A stretch of DNA of 64,000 bases, taken from the NCBI RefSeq assembly GCF_001559595.1, contig NZ_LNTY01000006.1, positions 372,001-436,000 of the forward strand, in the 5' to 3' direction. Below the pieces are notes generated by a model, which was given only the letters and a program-made list of their open reading frames with translations, made no database searches and was not told the origin of the DNA. The position numbers and the translations under genes are program-made. Position 1 is the stretch's first letter. Each line of letters begins with the position of its first letter. This document shows positions 10,295 to 19,793 of the stretch, piece by piece. This stretch comes from Enterovibrio coralii. GTDB taxonomy: Bacteria > Pseudomonadota > Gammaproteobacteria > Enterobacterales > Vibrionaceae.

Positions 10295-10308
10295 TGACCG
10301 TTCGGTCA
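10295..10308. promoter_or_regulatory. Palindrome TGACCGTTCGGTCA, RutR-like operator candidate
   Basis: A perfect 14-base inverted repeat lies 50-63 bases upstream of the xdhA GTG. Read on the minus strand it is TTGACCGAACGGTCAG, close to the E. coli RutR consensus TTGACCA-NN-TGGTCAA. A RutR-like TetR protein is encoded at 18984-19598. Binding is inferred. Confidence 0.6.
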
Positions 10309-10414
10309 ACTTTCTGTTAACATATATGGATCTGGGATTTAACAATATAAAGTTTATGAAAATCAGTCATTAATGGGATTTTTCACATAGTGGTGGTCGT
10401 AAATAGGAGTTTAA

Positions 10415-10426
10415 ATTGTATACAAT
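10415..10426. promoter_or_regulatory. Palindrome ATTGTATACAAT, probable GntR/FCD operator
   Basis: A perfect 12-base palindrome lies 170 bases upstream of xdhA. The same core occurs before gcl and puuE, and with one change before aceB. The tnGTatACna pattern is typical of FadR/FCD-type GntR regulators, and one is encoded next door. Confidence 0.7.
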
Positions 10427-10503
10427 CTGTGAGTTTGATCGTTCTTAAATCTCGAAATTGATAACTAAAACAGGGCAAAATCGTGAGAACAGGAGGAACA
10501 ATG

Positions 10504-10531
10504 TCAGCCTGGTTTGCTGAAACCAGGCTGA
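10504..10531 (-). terminator. Strong hairpin after the gntR gene
   Basis: A perfect 12-base stem (TCAGCCTGGTTT at 10504-10515 pairing with AAACCAGGCTGA at 10520-10531) with a four-base loop lies 12 bases past the gntR stop. The following sequence is only moderately T-rich on the minus strand, so termination may be partial. Confidence 0.6.
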
Positions 10532-10543
10532 AGGAGGGGATGG

Positions 10544-11275
10544 TTAGGCTTTCTTTTTCAGCACATTTGAGAAGACTGCGTGGAGATCTTTTGAACCTGA
10601 GTCGTCGTGCAGGTTGAGCTTTGAGTTGATGTGGTCGAGGTGAGTTTTCATAAGGGAAATCGCCGCCTCTTTATCGCCAGCCTCAATCACATCGAGTAGC
10701 TGAGTGTGTTCATCACATGAGCAGTTGGTCTTTTTCGAAGATTCATACAGCGCAATGATCAATGAGCACTGAGATACCAAACTGCGTTGGAAGCTCATAA
10801 GAGGAAGGTTATTAGCCATTGCGGCCAGTTCAATGTGAAATTCACCCGAAAGACGGATACTTCGTCCCGTGTCGTTTTGCGCAATTGCTTCATTTTCTTC
10901 GGCAACCATGGCTCGGCATTTAGCGATTTGTTCTGGCGTTGCATTTTCAGCGGCTAGCTCAACAATTGCGAGCTCCATGACTTCGCGTGCTTTGAGGATT
11001 TGCATGGCTTCTTCCACGGTGGGAGAAGCAACTATCGAGCCGCGGTTTGGACGCGTGCTAACAACTTGTTCTACGGAAAGACGAAGCAAAGCACGACGGA
11101 TAATAGTGCGGCTTACACCAAAAATTTCACCCAATGCTTCTTCGCTGAGTTTGGTGCCCGGTGGCAAACGTTGTTCTAAGATGGCATCAAAAATATGACC
11201 GTAAACGATGTCATCCTGCGTAAGTTTAGGGTTTGTCGGTTTATTTTTCTTCGTTGCTTTGAGAAGCCCTGTCAT
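10544..11275 (-). CDS. GntR family regulator, FCD (FadR-type) subfamily; probable purine/glyoxylate repressor
   Basis: The protein has about 243 residues. An N-terminal winged helix (EALGEIFGVSRTIIRRALLRL, then the wing RPNRGSIVA) is followed by an all-helical FCD effector domain with the histidines of GEFHIELA, DEHTQLLD and KTHLDHI that bind metal or ligand in this family. ATG 11275 is chosen because GGAAAGGA precedes it; the longer frame starts with TTG inside that ribosome site. It lies between xdhA and the glyoxylate genes, and TTGTATACAA-type palindromes precede xdhA, aceB, gcl and puuE. I infer that it controls purine breakdown, possibly with a pathway intermediate as effector. The effector is unknown. 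Confidence 0.85.
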   Translation of the reverse strand: MTGLLKATKKNKPTNPKLTQDDIVYGHIFDAILEQRLPPGTKLSEEALGEIFGVSRTIIRRALLRLSVEQVVSTRPNRGSIVASPTVEEAMQILKAREVMELAIVELAAENATPEQIAKCRAMVAEENEAIAQNDTGRSIRLSGEFHIELAAMANNLPLMSFQRSLVSQCSLIIALYESSKKTNCSCDEHTQLLDVIEAGDKEAAISLMKTHLDHINSKLNLHDDSGSKDLHAVFSNVLKKKA

Positions 11276-11543
11276 ACAGATGTTCCTTTCCAAACTCGCC
11301 GTCTAAGGAGTTTGCTGTTAAATAACGTTTAAAAAGCGAACGCAAAATACTATGAAATAAGTTTTGTATATGAATTGCTAAGCTGATTGTACAACATTGA
11401 TGTGATTATTGTATCGATGGTGTTGCAGGATTGCGGAGTGGGTATTGTTCCGAGACAGAGACTTAGTGGTAATTAGATAGCGAGCGTGTGAAACTGGCCT
11501 CCAAGCACAGTGTAAGTCGTACTCGAAGGCAGTGTTTGTTCTA

Positions 11544-11984
11544 CTAGGCAGGCAGCATGCTATCGGTATTGAATTTGGCCGCAACAATGCCAGCTATTGC
11601 GACTTCTTCGTCCGTATCTGAAATGTCGCCAGATACGCCAACCGCTCCCAGCAGTTCCGCGTGATCGTCACGGATTAGCACACCGCCTGGTACGGGAACC
11701 AAGTTCCCTTGCGCTAACGTAGCGACTGACGAGATAAAGCAGGGTCTATTTTGTGCATCATCAGCAATTTTGCGGGAAGAGCACCCGAGTGCTAACGCCC
11801 CCCAGGCTTTCGCAATCGCAATATCTGGACGCATCATGCTCGAACCATCCTGTCGTTGAAGCGAAATAAGCGCACCACCTTTATCCAGTATTGCTACCGT
11901 CAGTGGTGCGGTTTCTCTCTCCTGTGCGGCTTGAAATACCTGATTGGTAATTTCCAGTGCCTTTATCATCGTCAGATTTTCCAT
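11544..11984 (-). CDS. GlcG/HbpS family protein
   Basis: This protein of about 146 residues starts MENLTMIKALE; AAGGAG lies six bases before ATG 11984. The family fold is evident from VAILDKGGALISLQRQDGS, the KAWGALALG helix, and LVPVPGGVLIRDD followed by LLGAVGVSGD. GlcG-type proteins are small, often heme- or corrinoid-associated, and are frequently encoded with glycolate oxidase; their role is poorly defined. Here the gene follows malate synthase by 54 bases in the same direction, so a link to glyoxylate use is inferred. No signal peptide is present, unlike the secreted HbpS of Streptomyces. Confidence 0.8.
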   Translation of the reverse strand: MENLTMIKALEITNQVFQAAQERETAPLTVAILDKGGALISLQRQDGSSMMRPDIAIAKAWGALALGCSSRKIADDAQNRPCFISSVATLAQGNLVPVPGGVLIRDDHAELLGAVGVSGDISDTDEEVAIAGIVAAKFNTDSMLPA

Positions 11985-12038
11985 GTCGATCTCCTTGATG
12001 TGGACGGAGGCAACAAACAATATCGCCTCTAATACCTG

Positions 12039-13664
12039 TTATTCGAGCTTTGCGTAGCAAGGAATGGTCAGAAAGTCAGCAAAGTCCTTATCCGTAGAAA
12101 GGGTGAAAAATAGCTCTGATGCCTGGTCAAATTTCCTGTCGTGATCGTCGTTAGCGTGGGCTTTCATGTCTGCCACTTCTTGGTCAAGCCAGGTTCTGAA
12201 CATTTCTGTGGTAAAGGTTCTGCCATCGTCTAAATGCACTTGGTGTTTGAGCCATTGCCAAATGTTGGCGCGGGAAATTTCTGCGGTTGCAGCATCTTCC
12301 ATCAAGCCATAGATAGGGACACAACCAACGCCACGTAACCACGCTTCCATATACAACACCGCTATGCGGATGTTTTTCCTTACCCCTGCTTCATCTTTTG
12401 GGCCGATGGAAGGCTGCAACAAAATGTCTTGGTTAAAAGTGCCGTCTGGAATGAAGTGGCTCTGGTGCGTTGCGCCGTTTAAGTATTCATCAAAAATGTC
12501 GAGTGCAAGTGAAACCAAGTGGGGATGTGCTACCCATGTACCATCATGACCGTTGGTCGCTTCTCTGCGTTTGTCCTCGATAACCTTCTTCGTAACGCGC
12601 GCCATTTCCTCGGGATCTTTCGAGGGGATAAAGGCTGACATACCACCAATTGCGAGTGCGCCGCGACGATGACATGTTTGGATAAGACGTTTGCTATAGG
12701 CTTCTAGGAAGGGTTGATCCATGCCAATGGCATGACGATCGGGCAGAACGCGTTCGGTATGGTTTTTCAGTGTTTTGATGTAGCTAAATATGTAATCCCA
12801 ACGCCCACAGTTCATACCTACGATGTGCTTTCGCAAAGCATAAAGAATCTCTTCCATTTGAAACACTGCGGGCAGGGTTTCAATTAACACTGTGGCTCTG
12901 ATGGTCCCTGTTTCTGCACCAAAATAGTTTTCCGTGAAGTCAAAGACAGCTTCCCACCAAGCGGCTTCCTCCATCGATTCCAACTTAGGTAGGTAGTAGT
13001 AAACACCTTGTCCTTTGGCTTTGCGCGCGGCGTAGTTGTGGAAGAAGTAAAGCCCAAAATCCATCAGGCTCGCTGGCATGGGTTTGTCGTCAAACTGGAT
13101 ATTTGCTTCTTCAAGATGAAGACCGCGAGGACGATGAATCAAGGTCGCAGGCTTATCGACAAGTTGATAGACCTTCCCGGAATTTGGGTTAGTATGCGCA
13201 ATGGTGCCGTCATTGGCATCACGCATATTGATTTGGCCTTTTACCATGTTTTCCCAGGTTGGCGAGGTAGCATCCTCAAAACAGCACATAAAAACATTGG
13301 CACCAGAATTGAGTGCGTTGATCACCATTTTCCGGTCTATTGGGCCTGTGATCTCGACGCGTCTGTCTAGCAGAGTCTCAGGAATGTCGGCCACTTTCCA
13401 TTCTTGGTCGTCACGAATGTACTGCGTATCTGCGCGGAAATCGGGTAAGGCGCCTTCATCGTAAGTGTGCTGTTTTTCCTTTCTCGCGTTCAACAATGAA
13501 GTTAAAGGCTCGGCGAAAGCATTGCACAAGGCATTAAGAAAACGTAGCGCATCCTTACTGAGAATCAGCTTTGCGTCGTCGTTGAATAGTGGCCCCGTCA
13601 CGTTCAGTCTTGAAGGCGCAGTGGCATTAGTGTTGTTATCAGGGTGAGTTTTTACGTCATACAT
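12039..13664 (-). CDS. aceB: Malate synthase A
   Basis: Condenses glyoxylate with acetyl-CoA to malate. The protein has 541 residues, the usual size of the short A isoform (E. coli AceB 533). Family landmarks are the early TGPIDRKMVINALNSGA segment, CFEDATSPTW, the RATVLIETLPAVFQMEEI strand with active-site Glu, GMNCGRWDYIFS, and a C-terminal GCVPIYGLMEDAATAEISR. No isocitrate lyase gene is adjacent, so the glyoxylate here probably comes from ureidoglycolate. A palindrome AATGTATACAAT lies between the start codon and the likely promoter. AAAGGAC precedes the ATG. It is probably cotranscribed with the GlcG-like gene. Confidence 0.95.
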   Translation of the reverse strand: MYDVKTHPDNNTNATAPSRLNVTGPLFNDDAKLILSKDALRFLNALCNAFAEPLTSLLNARKEKQHTYDEGALPDFRADTQYIRDDQEWKVADIPETLLDRRVEITGPIDRKMVINALNSGANVFMCCFEDATSPTWENMVKGQINMRDANDGTIAHTNPNSGKVYQLVDKPATLIHRPRGLHLEEANIQFDDKPMPASLMDFGLYFFHNYAARKAKGQGVYYYLPKLESMEEAAWWEAVFDFTENYFGAETGTIRATVLIETLPAVFQMEEILYALRKHIVGMNCGRWDYIFSYIKTLKNHTERVLPDRHAIGMDQPFLEAYSKRLIQTCHRRGALAIGGMSAFIPSKDPEEMARVTKKVIEDKRREATNGHDGTWVAHPHLVSLALDIFDEYLNGATHQSHFIPDGTFNQDILLQPSIGPKDEAGVRKNIRIAVLYMEAWLRGVGCVPIYGLMEDAATAEISRANIWQWLKHQVHLDDGRTFTTEMFRTWLDQEVADMKAHANDDHDRKFDQASELFFTLSTDKDFADFLTIPCYAKLE

Positions 13665-13682
13665 CGGCAGGTCCTTTCACAT

Positions 13683-13694
13683 AATGTATACAAT
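13683..13694. promoter_or_regulatory. Palindrome AATGTATACAAT before aceB
   Basis: This matches the ATTGTATACAAT motif with one change and sits about 20 bases upstream of the aceB ATG, just before its ribosome site. Repressor binding here would block initiation or early elongation. Confidence 0.6.
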
Positions 13695-13931
13695 AAAAGT
13701 CATATTTGTGTTTTATAGTAATGGTTATAGTGAACAATAAAAGCACAATGTTAACGCGTTGTGAATATCTAACTTGATTTTTTACTGCTGTTTAAATCCT
13801 TTCTTTTCGTTGCTTTTGTCCTTACAGACCGCGCTTTCTCCCAGATTCTCTAGATATCACCCTGTTTAAAAAATGTTAAAAACACCTTGCGATTAATTAA
13901 TAATCGATCTAAGAATACAATTAACACTCAA

Positions 13932-13943
13932 ATTGTATACAAA
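13932..13943. promoter_or_regulatory. Palindrome ATTGTATACAAA before gcl
   Basis: The full TTGTATACAA core lies directly upstream of the gcl ribosome site AAGGAG. A TACAAT sequence at 13916-13921 could be the -10 element. The aceB copy lies about 240 bases away across the divergent spacer. Confidence 0.7.
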
Positions 13944-13954
13944 AGGAGTTTTGT

Positions 13955-15732
13955 ATGGGGAAGATGAGAGCCATTGATGCCGCAGTAGAAGTTCTGAAGC
14001 GTGAGGGGGTGGAAAAAGCCTTTGGTGTGCCGGGAGCGGCAATTAATCCGTTTTACTCGGCATTAAAGAAGGCTGGCGGTATTGACCACATTCTTGCGAG
14101 ACACGTTGAAGGTGCGTCTCATATGGCTGAAGGCTATACGCGTGCAAATGCAGGTAACATAGGTGTGTGCATTGGTACATCAGGCCCAGCTGGCACCGAT
14201 ATGATTACAGGCCTCTATTCTGCTCAGGCAGATTCCATTCCCATTCTTTGCATTACTGGACAAGCACCAAGAGCACGTCTCCACAAAGAAGATTTTCAGG
14301 CTGTAGATATTGAGTCGATTGCACGCCCGGTGACCAAGTGGTGCTCAACGGTACTTGAGCCTGCACAAGTGCCAAGGGCAATTCAACATGCATTTCAGGT
14401 CATGCGCTCTGGCCGCCCAGGTCCCGTGCTGATTGACTTACCGTTAGATGTACAACTGGCTGAAATTGAATTCGACATAGACAGCTACGAGCCGCTAGAG
14501 CCCTACAAACCCGCGATGACACGCAATCAGGCAGAGAAAGCGTTGTCCATGCTTAATGAAGCCGAGCGTCCTTTGATAGTTTCCGGTGGCGGCGTGATCA
14601 ATGCTAACGCTTCTAAACTCTTGCAAGAATTTGCAGAAATCACAGGTGTGCCGGTTATACCAACCTGATGGGATGGGGAAGTATTGCGGATGACCATGAA
14701 CTGATGGCGGGTATGGTGGGACTACAAACCTCTCACCGTTACGGCAATGCCTCATTGCTAGAGTCGGACGTCGTTTTTGGTATTGGCAATCGCTGGGCAA
14801 ACCGACACACAGGCTCTGTGGATGTGTATACCGAAGGCCGTAAGTTCGTTCATATCGACATTGAACCAACGCAAATTGGTCGCGTGTTTTGTCCAGATCT
14901 TGGCATTGTGTCAGATGCTCAAGAAGCACTGGTTGCTCTCATCGAGGTAGCAAAAGAGTGGAAAGCACAAGGTAAGTTGAATGACCACACCGCATGGGTG
15001 AGTGATTGTCAGCAACGTAAAGCGACTATGCTGCGCAAAACCCATTATACCGAACAGCCTGTTAAACCTATGCGCGTGTATGAGGAAATGAACCGCGTGT
15101 TTGACCGTGATACCTGCTACGTCAGCACCATCGGTTTATCACAAATCGCCGCGGCGCAATTCCTTCACGTTTACAAACCTCGCCATTGGATCAACTGCGG
15201 CCAAGCTGGACCGCTGGGCTGGACAGTGCCAGCAGCATTGGGTGTGCGAGCGGCTGACCCTGAACGCCAAATTGTTGCCATTTCCGGTGACTACGACTTC
15301 CAGTTCATGATTGAAGAACTGGCTGTTGGTGCGCAGTTCAACCTGCCTTATGTCCATGTTTTGGTGAATAACTCTTATCTTGGCCTTATTCGTCAGGCGC
15401 AGCGTCAGTTCGACATTGATTACTGTGTCCAGTTAGCGTTCGAAAACCAGAATGCGCCAGAGCTAGCAGATTACGGCGTTGACCATGTCGCCGTGGTTGA
15501 AGGCTTAGGTTGTAAAGCGTTACGCGTGACCGAGCCTGAAAACATCGCGCCAGCATTAGAAGAAGCAAAAGCATTGATGGAGAAACACCGTGTACCTGTG
15601 GTGGTTGAAATCATTTTGGAGAAGGTGACGAACATTGCCATGGGTGTCGAAATCAATGCAGTGAATGAATTCGAATCGTTGGCAGAGTCCATTGCCGATG
15701 CACCGACTGCGCTAGCTGCCGATCGCCAATGA
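13955..15732 (+). CDS. gcl: Glyoxylate carboligase (tartronate-semialdehyde synthase), with an apparent one-base frameshift
   Basis: Joins two glyoxylate molecules to tartronate semialdehyde and CO2 using thiamine diphosphate and FAD. The sequence follows E. coli Gcl closely. It even has Val at position 51 ([14 protein letters not shown]) where most ThDP enzymes carry the catalytic Glu, a hallmark of this enzyme. The ThDP motif appears as SGDYDFQF through [10 protein letters not shown]. The frame breaks at 14664-14665: changing CC to CCC restores [16 protein letters not shown] and gives about 592 residues (E. coli 593). GGAG precedes ATG 13955. It heads gcl-hyi-glxR. Confidence 0.93.
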
Positions 15733-15759
15733 TTTAAACAGACGAATAAGGACTTTGTC

Positions 15760-16548
15760 ATGCCAAAACTTGCTGCCAATTTATCTATGTTGTTTACCGA
15801 ATTGCCGTTTATTGAGCGTTTTAGCGCAGCGGCTAATTACGGATTTCAAGGGGTGGAATACCTCTTTCCTTACGCTTTCGATGCCAATGAACTCAAAGCA
15901 GAACTAGACAGAAATCACCTCAAGCAAGTGCTGTTTAACTTACCGGCGGGAGATTGGGAAAACGGTGACCGCGGTATTGCTGCTGACCCTGCACGTGTTG
16001 AAGAGTTTCGCGCAGGCGTTAGCAAAGCGATTGAATATGCCAAGGTGCTGGAATGCGACCAAGTGAATTGTTTGGCCGGTGTTGTTCCATCCGGTGTCAC
16101 TCAAGAGGAAGCGGAAGATACGCTGATCCAGAACCTAGTCTTTGCCAATGATGCGTTGGAAAGTGCGGGTATTCGGCTGGTGGTTGAAGCTATCAACACC
16201 CGAGACATCCCTGGATTTGCATTAACTAATACCAAGCAAGCGTTGCGAATTTGTGATTCGGTAGGTAGTAGCAATATCTCACTGCAATACGACATCTACC
16301 ATATGCAAATCATGGAAGGGGACATTGCGCCCACGCTGTCGTCGACGCTTGATCGAATTGGACATATCCAAATTGCGGATAACCCCGGGCGTCACGAGCC
16401 AGGGACGGGCGAATTGAACTACCACTTCTTGTTTAAGCACATTGATGAGATTGGCTATCAAGGTTGGGTGGGTTGCGAATACAAACCTGCGACAACCACA
16501 GAAGAAGGTATGTGTTGGTTAGCGGACTATGGACAAAATGAGGAGTAA
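15760..16548 (+). CDS. hyi: Hydroxypyruvate isomerase
   Basis: Interconverts tartronate semialdehyde and hydroxypyruvate. At 262 residues it matches E. coli Hyi (258). It is an AP-endonuclease-2-like TIM barrel that starts MPKLAANLSMLFTELPF. Metal and substrate residues are visible in VVEAINTRDIPGFAL, LQYDIYHMQIMEGD and HIQIADNPGRHEPGTGE, with a final WVGCEYKP. It follows gcl by 27 bases and is followed by glxR after four bases, so the three form one operon. Confidence 0.93.
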   Translation: MPKLAANLSMLFTELPFIERFSAAANYGFQGVEYLFPYAFDANELKAELDRNHLKQVLFNLPAGDWENGDRGIAADPARVEEFRAGVSKAIEYAKVLECDQVNCLAGVVPSGVTQEEAEDTLIQNLVFANDALESAGIRLVVEAINTRDIPGFALTNTKQALRICDSVGSSNISLQYDIYHMQIMEGDIAPTLSSTLDRIGHIQIADNPGRHEPGTGELNYHFLFKHIDEIGYQGWVGCEYKPATTTEEGMCWLADYGQNEE

Positions 16549-16552
16549 TGGA

Positions 16553-17442
16553 ATGACGACAATTGCGTTTATCGGAACCGGCATCATGGGCAAGCCCATG
16601 GCAGAAAACCTGCAAAAAGCTGGCTATCAGCTTCATCTTTCTGAAAGTCGTTCTCCGGCACCTTCATCATTGGTTAATGGGGGCGCAAAGACCTTTGCTT
16701 CAAATGTTGAGGCGGTTAAAGACGCGGAGTTCATTATCATCATGGTGCCAGATACACCGCAGGTTGAAGACGTTTTGTTCGGTGATGGCGGTATTGAAGG
16801 CGCGCTAAACAGTGCTAAAACCGTTATTGATATGAGCTCAATCTCTCCGATTGAGACCAAGAAGTTCGCTGCCCGTGTGAATGAAAGCGGTGCTTCGTAT
16901 CTGGATGCTCCCGTTTCAGGGGGCGAAGTCGGGGCAATTAATGCGGCGTTGACCATCATGGTTGGCGCTGAAAAAGCAGTATTTGAAAAAGCACTGCCAT
17001 TGTTTGGTGCCATGGGGAAGAACATCAACCTCGTTGGTGACAATGGTGCAGGGCAGGTTTGTAAAGTGGCGAACCAAATTATTGTTGCTCTCAACATTGA
17101 AGCTGTCTCTGAAGCACTCGTATTTGCATCGAAAGCTGGGGCAGATCCCGCGCGCATTCGTAATGCGTTAATGGGAGGCTTTGCAAACTCCAAAGTGCTA
17201 GAGGTGCATGGCGAGCGTATGGTGCAAGGCACATTCGATCCAGCTTTAGAATTCGCCTTCACCAGAAAGATTTGAATTTGGCTCTGACGGGCGCTGAAGC
17301 GCTCGGTGTTGCTCTACCAAATACGCAGTCAGCGCAGGATTTATTTAGCCTTTGCGCCGAGCAAGGCGGGGAGGATTGGGATCATTCCGCGCTGGTCAAA
17401 GCGATTGAATCCCTTTCTCAGCACAATATTCGCGGCGAATAG
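16553..17442 (+). CDS. glxR: Tartronate semialdehyde reductase, with an apparent one-base frameshift
   Basis: Reduces tartronate semialdehyde to glycerate with NAD(P)H. It is a beta-hydroxyacid dehydrogenase: the Rossmann motif FIGTGIMGKPMAENL opens the protein, then DAPVSGGEVGA (substrate site) and GAGQVCKVANQI with the catalytic Lys. The written frame stops at 17275. Restoring one G after 17243 gives DPGFRIRLHQKDLNLAL and runs on to DHSALVKAI and a stop at 17440-17442, about 296 residues, the normal size. ATG 16553 is used; the ATG four bases earlier leads to an immediate stop. GlxR versus GarR is uncertain; the gcl-hyi context favours GlxR. Confidence 0.9.
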
Positions 17443-17493
17443 CTGGCTATAACTATTTCCTTTTTAGTTTTTCGATTATCGGTCCTAGTATTT

Positions 17494-17523
17494 GCCCGCC
17501 TCTTTCACGACGGGCTTTTTTTT
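17494..17523 (+). terminator. Rho-independent terminator after glxR
   Basis: GCCCG at 17494-17498 pairs with CGGGC at 17511-17515 and is followed by eight T. It separates gcl-hyi-glxR from the glycerate kinase, though readthrough is possible with only 17 bases to the next start. Confidence 0.75.
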
Positions 17524-17540
17524 CTTCGATGGAGACGCGT

Positions 17541-18894
17541 ATGGAGCAGGATGCAACTAAAGAAATTCAGCGACGCAAAGAGGCGACATCATCATTCGAG
17601 ACCCAATCTTTAGGTGGGTTAACGCCTTCTGTCTTCTTACGGACGTTATTCGACGCTGCGGTCGATGCAGCATTGCCGTATGGGAAACTCGATGAGGTCC
17701 TGCCCAAAGATCGTACCGGAAAATTGGTGGTGATTGGGGCAGGAAAAGCGGCTGCATCAATGGCGCAAGCGTTGGAAGATGTATGGCAAGGGCCACTGAA
17801 TGGCGTGGTGGTGACACGTTACCAACACGGAGCGGCATGTCGCTATATCGATGTTGTGGAAGCGTCGCATCCCGTGCCAGATGACGAGGGTGAAAAGGTA
17901 GCTAAGCGAATTCTTGGTATGGTCAGCGAGCTTGATGAGAGTGATACCGTGATTTGTTTGCTTTCTGGCGGCGGCTCAGCTTGTTAAGCTTACCGGCACT
18001 GGGCATTGCTTTCTCAGAGAAACAGGCCATCAATAAAGCGTTGTTAAAGTCCGGTGCTGCAATAGATGAAATGAATTGTGTGCGTAAACATCTTTCTGCC
18101 ATAAAAGGCGGAAAGCTCGCTGAAGCAGCGTATCCAGCAAGCATGCTGACGTTGGCGATTTCCGATGTGCCGGGAGACAAAGAAGATGTGATTGCATCTG
18201 GGCCAACGGTGGCAGATCCAACAACACGGTTTGATGCGCTAAGCATACTGAACAAATACGACATTCCCGTCAGTGAGGCAGTGACGAGTTGGCTTCAAAA
18301 TGCGGCTTCAGAAACCCCTAAACCGGGTGATGAACGTTTGTCGAAAAGCCGGTTTGAACTGATTGCAAAACCATTTTCAGCCTTGATTGCCGCACAGGAA
18401 AAGGCAGAAATGCTCGGTATTCCTGCATATGTTTTGGGTGACAACCTTGAAGGTGAGTCGCGTGATGTTGCGCAAGTGCATGCGGCGATGTCCATTAGTG
18501 CCGCTCATCACGATCAACCTTTCCTGTACCTTGTGTGATTCTCTCGGGCGGGGAAACCACGGTCACTGTCAAAGGTAATGGCCGAGGAGGGCGCAATTGT
18601 GAATTCTTGTTGTCGCTCTATCAAGCACTAGAAAAAGAACCAAATGTCAGAGACAGGATCTATGCCTTAGCCTGTGATACAGACGGAATTGATGGGATAG
18701 AAGACAACGCAGGCGCAGAGTTAAAGCCTTCTTTCTACGGTGCAGCGGAAGCGTTGGGGTTGTCTGCAGATGCGTACCTTGCTGACAATGACAGTTATGG
18801 CTTTTACAAAGCGTTAAATGCACTGATATTCACAGGGCCAACACGTACGAATGTGAATGATTTCAGGGCGATACTCATTTTGCCAGAAAGTTGA
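17541..18894 (+). CDS. Glycerate 2-kinase (GckA/TtuD type, MOFRL), with two apparent one-base frameshifts
   Basis: Phosphorylates glycerate, completing the path from glyoxylate to central metabolism. Members of this family were also named hydroxypyruvate reductase TtuD. Motifs are VVIGAGKAAASMAQAL (N-terminal), LLSGGGSA, and the MOFRL-domain stretches ILSGGETTVTVKGNG and GRNCEF, then ACDTDGIDG and GPTRTNVND at the end. Two single-base losses break it: a T at 17981-17982 (restoring GGGSALLSLPALG) and a C at 18523-18524 (restoring PFPVPCVILSGG). Repaired, it is about 451 residues. ATG 17541 has GGAG six bases upstream and is preferred over 17529. Confidence 0.88.
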
Positions 18895-18935
18895 ATGTCC
18901 AACCTTTTGGTGTGCGGTACTGGATGATTCGTCTG

Positions 18936-18972
18936 GGATTCATTAAAGTTGGTGTAAGCATTTAATGAATCC
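18936..18972. promoter_or_regulatory. Perfect 12-base inverted repeat before the TetR gene
   Basis: GGATTCATTAAA (18936-18947) is repeated inverted as TTTAATGAATCC (18961-18972), with 13 bases between and 11 bases to the tetR ATG. No T run follows, so an operator or leader hairpin is likelier than a terminator. Confidence 0.55.
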
Positions 18973-18983
18973 ACGGATGGGCA

Positions 18984-19598
18984 ATGTCACGTATCAGGAC
19001 GAAAAATCAGGGAAAGATCATCGAAGTGGCTAGTCAACTGTTCGCAGAAAAAGGCTATGCAGCCACAACGACCGCTGAAATTGCTCAACGTGCCGAAGTG
19101 CCAAAACCTAACCTCTATTACTACTTCAAAACCAAAGACAACCTTTATCGCGCTGTGTTGGAAAGTGTTACTCAACCTCTATTGGAAGCCTCATATCCGA
19201 TTGAGCAACTCAATGACCCAAGAGACGCGTTGACCCAATACATCCGTACCAAGCTCCGCATTTCAAAAGAATATGCCTCTGCCTCCAAAACCTTCGCCGC
19301 AGAAGTGATGGCAGGCGCACCGCACCTCCCGAGAGATATCGCCGAAGCTTTGATGGATCAATCGACCATGATTCTCAATAAATTCCAATATTGGATTGAA
19401 AAAGGTTGGATGGAACCCGTTCCACCCAAACACCTGATGTTTATGCTTTGGTCTTCCACACAGACCTACGCCGACTTTAACTGGCAGATCTGCCAAGTCA
19501 GTGGGCAATATGAACTGGATGATGAAGATTTCGAGGAAGCGGCAGAGTTTTTGGTGAACCTTGTGCTTAAAGGGTGTGGGGTGAAGCATGCGGATTGA
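18984..19598 (+). CDS. TetR family regulator, RutR-like
   Basis: The 204-residue protein has an N-terminal helix-turn-helix with TTAEIAQRAEVPKPNLYYYF and KTKDNLYRAVL. The C-terminal half resembles the YcdC/RutR ligand domain: IRTKLRISKEYASASKTFAAE, VMAGAP and PPKHLMFMLWSSTQTYADF align with E. coli RutR. RutR binds uracil and thymine and recognises TTGACCA-NN-TGGTCAA. Here a related palindrome sits before xdhA, so this protein may tie xanthine dehydrogenase expression to a pyrimidine or purine signal. That link is inference. It follows the glycerate kinase by 89 bases, with a large inverted repeat between them. Confidence 0.82.
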   Translation: MSRIRTKNQGKIIEVASQLFAEKGYAATTTAEIAQRAEVPKPNLYYYFKTKDNLYRAVLESVTQPLLEASYPIEQLNDPRDALTQYIRTKLRISKEYASASKTFAAEVMAGAPHLPRDIAEALMDQSTMILNKFQYWIEKGWMEPVPPKHLMFMLWSSTQTYADFNWQICQVSGQYELDDEDFEEAAEFLVNLVLKGCGVKHAD

Positions 19599-19793
19599 TG
19601 TCGCTTGTTTTTGAGTTTGAAAAATATCTGAATACAGACAATACGCGAAGAAATTTAAAGGAATTGTAATCAGGAAAGCTGAGTGAGATTTTAATCTGTA
19701 TGACGACTATTGATTGGTCATATTTTGAAAGTTTTGTTGATATAACGTACATTATATTAATACCTTCCAATTTCACTGAATTAATAAGGGAAT

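Noticed and set aside
11362..11395. TTTTGTATATGAA and ATTGTACAAC before gntR as operator copies
   Set aside because: They share parts of the TTGTATACAA motif but neither is a full palindrome with the right spacing, so autoregulation is left open.
14660..14672. Programmed frameshifting in gcl or the other broken genes
   Set aside because: No slippery heptamer, downstream fold or family precedent was seen, and the same kind of one-base loss occurs in eleven unrelated genes.
16633..17262. A 209-codon frame opposite glxR
   Set aside because: It is a shadow of the conserved glxR coding sequence, without a ribosome site or codon bias.
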